A stretch of 51,415 nucleotides of DNA from Rhizomonospora bruguierae (GTDB lineage Bacteria > Actinomycetota > Actinomycetes > Mycobacteriales > Micromonosporaceae), in assembly GCF_018397995.1 (NCBI RefSeq), contig NZ_BBQH01000032.1:1-51415 (forward strand), read 5' to 3'. Both the position numbers and the translations under genes were made by a program. The notes beneath the pieces are model-generated. The model saw only the letters and a program-made list of their open reading frames with translations. It searched no databases and was not told the origin of the DNA. Of this stretch, positions 46,420-51,415 are shown piece by piece. Position 1 is the first letter of the stretch. Each line of letters starts with the position of its first letter.

Positions 46420-48249
46420 ATGACGGGATACGCGGACTATCGACCCGACCGGCGCTTCGCCCCCACCGTGGCGATCTCGCCCGACGGCGCGCGGGTGGCT
46501 TACTCCGACAACGCCTCGGGGCAGTTCAACCTGGTGGTGCAGGACGCGTCCGAGGGCGGCGCGGCGGTGCGGCTGACCGACTACACGGAAAGCACCGTGC
46601 GCGTGTTCGCCTGGACCCCGGACGGCACCGCGCTGCTGTTCTCCGCCGACACCCACGGCGACGAGTTCCACCAGGTACGCCGGGTCCCGGCCGGCGGCGG
46701 CGAGGTGGTCACGGTGACCGACCACCCCAGGGTGCAACACCACCTCGGCGAGGTCTCCCCGGACGGCCGCTGGGTCTCCTACGGCGCCAACGACCGCGAC
46801 CCGGCGCACCAGGACGTCCTCGTGCGGGACCTGACCACCGGCGAGACCCACCGCGTGTACGCCGGCGGCGGCTTCGTCTTCGCCGGCCCGTTCTCGCCGG
46901 ACGGCAAGCGGATGACCGCCGTCGTCATGCGCAGCAACACCGACCAGGTGGTCTACCTGTGCGGGGTGGCGGACGGCGCCGAGCCCACCCGGATCTTCCC
47001 GCTGGACGCGGCCGCGCCGGCCAAGGTCGAGCCGGGCCCCTGGGCGGCCGACGGGAGCGGCTTCTTCCTGCTCACCGACGCCGGCCGGGACTTCGTCGGG
47101 CTGGCCCGGTACGACGTGCCGGACGGCAACCTGCACTGGGTCGAGACCCCGGAGTGGGACGTCGAGCACGTTGACCTGTCCGCGGACGGCCGGGTACTGG
47201 TCTGGTCCGTGAACGCCGGTGGCGCCTCCGAACTGCACGCCCGCGACCTCGTCACCGGCGCCGACCTGCCGGTACCGCCGCTGCCGCCGTGCCAGGCCCT
47301 GGCCGTGTCCGTCGACGCCGCCGGCCGCCGGGTGGCCGTGCTCGTCGCCACCGGCGCCAACCCGACCAACGTCGCCGTCCTCGACATCGAGGGCGCCGGC
47401 AGCGGGGGCGGCACGGTGCGCTGGGTGACCGACACGGCGCCGGTCGGTGGTGACCTGCCCCGCGTCGAGCCCACCGCCGTCTCCTACCCCACCGCCGACG
47501 GCCGGCAGATCCCCGCCTGGCTCTACCGCCCGGCCGGGGACGGCCCCTTCCCGGTGCTGCTGTCCATCCACGGTGGTCCGGAGGCGCAGGAGCGCCCCTC
47601 GTACAGCTACTCCGGCCTCTACCAGTACCTGCTCTCCCGCGGCATCGCCGTCTTCGCGCCGAACGTGCGCGGCTCCAGCGGCTACGGCCGGGCGTACCAG
47701 AGCCTCATCCACCGCGACTGGGGCGGCGCCGAACTGCTCGACTTCGCCGCCGCGGCCGACCACCTGCGCACCCTGCCCTGGGTGGACACGGCCCGCGTCG
47801 GCGTGTTCGGCGCCTCGTTCGGCGGCTTCGCCGTGCTCTCCTGCCTGAGCCGGCTCCCCGACCGCGACTGGGCCTGCGGGGTCGACATCGTCGGCCCCAG
47901 CAACCTGGTCACCCTCACCCGCTCCTGCCCGCCCACCTGGCGCGCCCAGATGGGCGTCATGATCGGGGACCCGGAGACCGAGGCCGACTTCCTGCTCTCC
48001 CGCTCCCCCGTCACCTACGCCGACGCGATCACCGCGCCGCTGTTCGTCATCCAGGGCGCGAACGACCCCCGCGTCCCGCAGGCCGAGAGCGACCAGGTGG
48101 TGGCCCGGCTGCGCGAGCGCGGCGTCGAGGTGCGCTACGACGTCTACCCGGACGAGGGGCACGGCTTCACCAAGCGGGAGAACGAGGCCCGGGCCATGGG
48201 CGACACCGCCGAGTTCCTGGTCAGGCACCTCGTTTTGGAGCGCGACTGA
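46420..48249 (+). CDS. S9-family peptidase (prolyl oligopeptidase-like)
   Basis: 609 aa. N-terminal beta-propeller repeats ([33 protein letters not shown]) and a C-terminal alpha/beta hydrolase: nucleophile Ser in [13 protein letters not shown], Asp in [13 protein letters not shown] and His in [12 protein letters not shown]. No signal peptide. Cleaves small peptides, often dipeptidyl or acylaminoacyl. ATG 46420 has TAACTT 8 nt upstream and no SD, so it is probably leaderless; the frame is open further upstream without conservation. Confidence 0.9.
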   Translation: MTGYADYRPDRRFAPTVAISPDGARVAYSDNASGQFNLVVQDASEGGAAVRLTDYTESTVRVFAWTPDGTALLFSADTHGDEFHQVRRVPAGGGEVVTVTDHPRVQHHLGEVSPDGRWVSYGANDRDPAHQDVLVRDLTTGETHRVYAGGGFVFAGPFSPDGKRMTAVVMRSNTDQVVYLCGVADGAEPTRIFPLDAAAPAKVEPGPWAADGSGFFLLTDAGRDFVGLARYDVPDGNLHWVETPEWDVEHVDLSADGRVLVWSVNAGGASELHARDLVTGADLPVPPLPPCQALAVSVDAAGRRVAVLVATGANPTNVAVLDIEGAGSGGGTVRWVTDTAPVGGDLPRVEPTAVSYPTADGRQIPAWLYRPAGDGPFPVLLSIHGGPEAQERPSYSYSGLYQYLLSRGIAVFAPNVRGSSGYGRAYQSLIHRDWGGAELLDFAAAADHLRTLPWVDTARVGVFGASFGGFAVLSCLSRLPDRDWACGVDIVGPSNLVTLTRSCPPTWRAQMGVMIGDPETEADFLLSRSPVTYADAITAPLFVIQGANDPRVPQAESDQVVARLRERGVEVRYDVYPDEGHGFTKRENEARAMGDTAEFLVRHLVLERD

Positions 48250-48263
48250 CGGGCTGGTACCCT
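48235..48263 (+). promoter_or_regulatory. Promoter of rpsT
   Basis: TTGGAG (48235-48240) and TACCCT (48258-48263) with a 17-nt spacer, about 80 nt upstream of the rpsT start. The -35 overlaps the end of the peptidase gene. A strong match for a ribosomal promoter. Confidence 0.65.
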
Positions 48264-48344
48264 GGCAAATCGCGTGTGGAGGCGCTGATATCGCCGTCCC
48301 CCGCACCCGCAAATCGAACCCGAGCTTTAGGACGAGGCTGTCGC

Positions 48345-48611
48345 GTGGCGAACATCAAGTCCCAGATCAAGCGCAACCGGCAGAACGAGAAGGCCCGGCT
48401 GCGCAACAAGTCGGTCAAGTCGTCGCTGAAGACCGCCATCCGCAAGTTCCACGAGGCGGCCGCGGCCGGCGACGCCGAGCAGGCCGTCGCCCTCCAGCGC
48501 GCCGCCGCCCGCGCCCTCGACAAGGCCGCCAGCAAGGGCGTCATCCACGCGAACCAGGCCGCGAACCGCAAGTCCGCGATCGCCAAGAAGCTGGGGTCGC
48601 TCAGCGCCTGA
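48345..48611 (+). CDS. rpsT: 30S ribosomal protein S20
   Basis: 88 aa. [31 protein letters not shown], and [16 protein letters not shown] are the S20 signature. GTG 48345 with AGGACGAGG upstream. Flanked by its own promoter and a strong intrinsic terminator, so it is a single-gene unit. Confidence 0.98.
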   Translation: MANIKSQIKRNRQNEKARLRNKSVKSSLKTAIRKFHEAAAAGDAEQAVALQRAAARALDKAASKGVIHANQAANRKSAIAKKLGSLSA

Positions 48612-48658
48612 CCGCGGCGCGAACTCCTCGGCCACCGAGGGTTCCGCCCCGGCCCCGG

Positions 48659-48704
48659 ACGGGTACTGCCCGGACCGTTCACGGTCCGCGCGGTACCCGT
48701 TTTT
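48659..48704 (+). terminator. Intrinsic terminator after rpsT
   Basis: CGGGTAC...CGGACCG, loop TTCA, CGGTCCG...GTACCCG, giving an almost continuous 18-bp stem followed by TTTTT (48700-48704). It is the only classic U-tailed terminator I found in the window. Confidence 0.95.
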
Positions 48705-48839
48705 CGTTGCCCTCACCCGCCGCGCCGTTCGTTGAGCGCGCTCGGACTCGTCGCGGGCGCGCGGCGCAGCCCTGAACCGGGGCGTTGGCGAGCAACTTTC
48801 GGGTTATTGGTTCGGTATGTCGACTGTTTGGAGGCTGCC

Positions 48840-49373
48840 ATGACGCCTGCCCGCATCGCACCCCTGGACCTGAGCGACCGGGTGACCGACGCCGTCGCCG
48901 TCATGGCCGCCGCCTTCGGTCTCAGCACCCGCGACTCCCGCGAGCGCGGCGTCATCTTCGACCGCCACGCCCAGCGCCCCGGCCTCGTCGCCTACGGCGC
49001 CTTCGACACCGGCGACCGGCTCACCGGCTTCTGCTACGGCTTCCCCGGTCAGGACGGAGGCTGGTGGGCCAACCAGATCGAACCCCACCTCGCCGCCGCC
49101 GGCCACGCCGACTGGCTGCGCGACGCGTTCGAGCTGACCGAACTGCACGTCCACCCGGACCACCAGCGCCGCGGCCTCGGCCGCACCCTGATCACCACGG
49201 TCTGCGGCGAGGCCACCGAGCCGCGCGTCCTGCTCAGCGCCAAGGCGGGCGAGACCCCCGCCCGCCACCTCTACCGCACGCTCGGCTTCGTCGACCTCAC
49301 CGGCCCCTTCCGCTTCGTCGGCTTCGACACCCCGTACCGGGTGATGGGCGCCTCACTGCCGCTGCCTGGCTAG
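48840..49373 (+). CDS. GNAT-family N-acetyltransferase
   Basis: 177 aa. Acetyl-CoA motif A is visible as LTELHVHPDHQRRGLGRTLI (the RxxGxG/A pocket), with LYRTLGFVDLTG near the C-terminus. A preceding Trp-rich segment (QDGGWWANQIEPHL) is less typical and could shape the acceptor site. Acceptor unknown. ATG 48840 has GGAGG 6 nt upstream. Separate from rpsT by a terminator. Confidence 0.88.
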   Translation: MTPARIAPLDLSDRVTDAVAVMAAAFGLSTRDSRERGVIFDRHAQRPGLVAYGAFDTGDRLTGFCYGFPGQDGGWWANQIEPHLAAAGHADWLRDAFELTELHVHPDHQRRGLGRTLITTVCGEATEPRVLLSAKAGETPARHLYRTLGFVDLTGPFRFVGFDTPYRVMGASLPLPG

Positions 49374-49399
49374 CGGGCGCTGCCGGCGTCGAGCCGCGC

Positions 49400-51412
49400 C
49401 TAGCCCTTCGGGTACCGGTGGGTGCTGCCGTTCTTCCCCGGCTGCCCGTGCCGCCCGGTCGCTGCGGTACGGCGCCCGGTTGGCTCGCTTGCGTTCGCGA
49501 CCGCTCCGGGCCGGCGCCGGTGGGCGTCCCCCGCGGCCCCGGTCGCTCCCGGCCGGCGCCCGTGGGCGTCACCGGCACTGGTAGCCGCTCCAGGCCGGCG
49601 GCCGTGGGCGTCACCGGCGCTGGTAGCTGCTCCGGGCCGGCGGCCGTGGGCGTCGATGCCGGGCAGGCGGCGGGCGACGATCGGGCTGGCGGTATGCCCC
49701 TCCACCGCGGCCCGCACGCTCGCCGCGAACTGCCGCAGGTTCTCCTCCGGCCCTGGTTCGGGAGCGGGCGCCGCCGGCTCGGGAGCCGGCTCCGCCGTCG
49801 TATACCCGACCGGGGCGGGCGGCACGGCATCGGCCGTCCATTCGTCCTCGTCCGCCCGCGGCTCCGACGGCACCGCATGGCTCAGCGCCGGATAGCTCGG
49901 CACGGCATGGCTCGGCGGCACGGCGTGGTCGGGCGCTGAGTAGGTGGGTTCGGCGGGTGGCGGCCAGGCATGCCCTGGGCTGGCAGCGGTTTCCGCGGCG
50001 TGTCCGGCGTCGGCGGCGGGCGGCGGCTGGGCGGCGGCAGGCTGAGCGGCGGGCCAGGCGCCTGCGGCGGGCGGCTCGGCGGCGGATGGCTGGGCTGCGG
50101 GCCAAGCGTCAGCGGCGGGCGGCTCGGTGGCGGCAGGCTGGGCGCCGTGCCAAGCATCGGGTGGCTGGGCGGCGGCAGGCTGGGCACCGTGCCCGGCTTC
50201 GCCAGCAGGCGGCTGGGCGGCGGGCCAAGCATCGGCGGCGGGTGGCTGGGCGGCGGGCCAAACGTCGCCAGCGGGTGGCTGGGCGGCGGGCCAAGCGTCA
50301 GCTGCGGGCGGCTCGGCGGGGGGCCAGGCATCCGGGGCGTAGCGGTCACCGCTTGGGTCCGGCATGGCGGTCTGCCACTCGCCGGTCGCTTCACGATCAA
50401 CGCCCGCAGCGCCCGGGACGTGCCAGGCGTCGGTCGGGTCGTGGTCGGTCGTTGGGTGTTGCCAGCGGTGTGCGCCACCCGACGCGTCCGCTGGCTCCGC
50501 GAACTGGGGCCATGGGGGCGCTTCGCCGCGCGGGGCGCCGGGTTGCCGGAGTTCCTCGACGCGGTGCGCCTCTGCCGGCCGAAGGGCCGCGTCGAGCGCG
50601 TGCGCATCGCCCCCGGAACCCCGAGCCTCGGAACCCCGAAGCTCGGAATCCGGGGCATCCGTGCGGTGGTGTCCCGCCGGCCAGGTGTCGCGTTCCATCC
50701 ATCCGTGCCGGTCGGCGCCCCGATCGTCCGCCGGGCCGGTGCCCGGGGCGTCGTCCCGGGCGGCGCCGCGAGCGCCCGCCCAGGTGTCGCCGATCGGCCA
50801 GTTCTCGCGCGAGGTCCGCCACCGCCCGGTATCCGCGGTCTCGTGGCCGTGCGGGCCGCCGAAGCGGGTCGCGCTGGAGGCTGTCGAGTTGCCGTAGCGC
50901 TGCCCGGACGGCGGTGAGTCGTAGCGGGCGGCGGTGGTGGCGGCGCGGGCCTGGGCGAGGCCCGCCGGGGTGCCCGGGCCGGCCGCTTCCTCCGCCGACA
51001 CGGCCGACACAGCCGACACAGCCGCGGCGACGGGCGCACCCGGGGCGGCCGGGGTGAGCGGCGCGGGCGGCGACCCCGCCACGACGGCCCGGCCGACCGC
51101 GGTCATCTGGCGGGACGCCGGCGCCTGGCGCCCCCGGCCGGTGGCCGGCGCGGTCCCGGCCAGCGGTCCGGCGATCAGGTCGTTGATCTTGACCATGGCG
51201 GCGACGATCGCGGGCAGCACGAGGATGCCCCACCACGGGATGACCTCGACGAGCGCCAGCAGGATGCCGACCGCCAGGGAGCCCTCGAAGTACAGGAAGC
51301 AGAGCAGCCCGCCGGGCCTGAGGTGGCGCAGGTTGAGGACCCGGGCGTAGAGCGGGCGGTGCGTGTTCCGCCGCCGCGCGAGGCCCGCACGGGAGCCGGT
51401 CCGGACGTTCAC
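49400..51412 (-). CDS. Repeat-rich membrane protein of unknown function (start near or beyond window edge)
   Basis: 670 aa from GTG 51412; the true start may lie beyond base 51415. Two hydrophobic helices lie near the N-terminus (LLCFLYFEGSLAVGILLALV, IPWWGILVLPAIVAAMVKI). The remainder is low-complexity: Ala/Pro/Trp repeats (DAWPAAQPPA units, ~50040-50340) and four 14-residue DAHGRRPGAATSAG units at the C-terminus. A cytoplasmic or surface-exposed unstructured tail is likely. No enzymatic motif is seen. Codon use is normal, so it looks like a real gene. Confidence 0.75.
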   Translation of the reverse strand: MNVRTGSRAGLARRRNTHRPLYARVLNLRHLRPGGLLCFLYFEGSLAVGILLALVEVIPWWGILVLPAIVAAMVKINDLIAGPLAGTAPATGRGRQAPASRQMTAVGRAVVAGSPPAPLTPAAPGAPVAAAVSAVSAVSAEEAAGPGTPAGLAQARAATTAARYDSPPSGQRYGNSTASSATRFGGPHGHETADTGRWRTSRENWPIGDTWAGARGAARDDAPGTGPADDRGADRHGWMERDTWPAGHHRTDAPDSELRGSEARGSGGDAHALDAALRPAEAHRVEELRQPGAPRGEAPPWPQFAEPADASGGAHRWQHPTTDHDPTDAWHVPGAAGVDREATGEWQTAMPDPSGDRYAPDAWPPAEPPAADAWPAAQPPAGDVWPAAQPPAADAWPAAQPPAGEAGHGAQPAAAQPPDAWHGAQPAATEPPAADAWPAAQPSAAEPPAAGAWPAAQPAAAQPPPAADAGHAAETAASPGHAWPPPAEPTYSAPDHAVPPSHAVPSYPALSHAVPSEPRADEDEWTADAVPPAPVGYTTAEPAPEPAAPAPEPGPEENLRQFAASVRAAVEGHTASPIVARRLPGIDAHGRRPGAATSAGDAHGRRPGAATSAGDAHGRRPGATGAAGDAHRRRPGAVANASEPTGRRTAATGRHGQPGKNGSTHRYPKG
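49487..49654 (-). repeat. Four 42-bp in-frame tandem repeats
   Basis: Four units with an exact 42-nt period (boundaries at 49528, 49570, 49612 and 49654), each encoding 14 residues of the form DAHGRRPGAATSAG. The unit nearest the C-terminus is the most diverged (DAHRRRPGAVANAS). Confidence 0.9.
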
Positions 51413-51415
51413 CGG

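Noticed and set aside
49487-49654. CRISPR-like array
   Set aside because: Units are contiguous without spacers and keep a reading frame, so they are a coding tandem repeat.
49957-51057. Plus-strand frames over the repeat-rich terminal gene
   Set aside because: Mirror translations of a GC-rich repeat (Arg/Gly-rich); the minus frame has clear membrane helices.

Overview
The window is high-GC actinobacterial chromosome, most likely from a Micromonosporaceae-type organism. This rests on extreme G/C third-position use, GTG starts, GTGA/ATGA stop-start overlaps, and a conserved housekeeping order: glyS near an smtB-type arsR/zur pair; hrcA-dnaJ2-rsmE; phoH-ybeY-corC-cda-era; recO-uppS; hemW; lepA; rpsT. 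The genus call is inference. I saw no rRNA, tRNA, CRISPR array, insertion sequence or prophage.

Layout. 1-8.4 kb: 5' part of ppdK (minus, cut by the window edge), dusB, a vapBC-type toxin-antitoxin pair, a flavin monooxygenase-like gene, an XdhC-like Rossmann protein, glyS and three small genes. 8.4-11.8 kb: zinc homeostasis, with a Zur-box promoter, znuA-znuC-znuB, then an SmtB-type ArsR repressor overlapping zur. 11.8-20.1 kb: acyl-CoA dehydrogenase (minus), a TPP riboswitch followed by a ykoE-ykoD-ykoC thiamine/HMP ECF transporter, a Tat-exported PHP-domain protein with a His-rich N-terminus plus a coupled unknown gene, and a DUF4097-like lipoprotein. 20.2-27.4 kb: recO-uppS (plus), tail to tail with phoH-ybeY-corC-cda-like-era (minus), with a deleted epimerase/dehydrogenase pseudogene between them.

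27.5-38 kb: serine hydrolase-HIT operon, GH3 glycosidase with a PA14 insert, rsmE-dnaJ-hrcA (minus) behind a perfect CIRCE element, a DUF4870-like membrane protein, hemW, enoyl-CoA hydratase. 38-43.4 kb: lysozyme-like membrane protein, PhyH-type dioxygenase, and an ABC sugar transporter operon (binding protein and two permeases, no ATPase; one permease appears frameshifted at its start). 43.5-51.4 kb: GlsB-like protein, lepA-nudix, S9 peptidase, rpsT with promoter and intrinsic terminator, a GNAT gene, and a repeat-rich membrane protein reaching the right edge.

The most striking feature is a 354-residue LAGLIDADG intein inside PhoH. It lacks the usual N-terminal Cys/Ser and carries the Trp-Cys-Thr signature of class 3 inteins. 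Other unexplained structure includes a TGACCG array with a 15-16 nt period upstream of the DUF4870 gene, a GGGYCRCC array between DUF4870 and hemW, direct and inverted repeats upstream of recO, and a dispersed GATCTTGG/TGTGGTGG motif, one copy of which forms the ykoD-ykoC junction. Many genes appear leaderless, with a TANNNT box 6-8 nt before the start codon.
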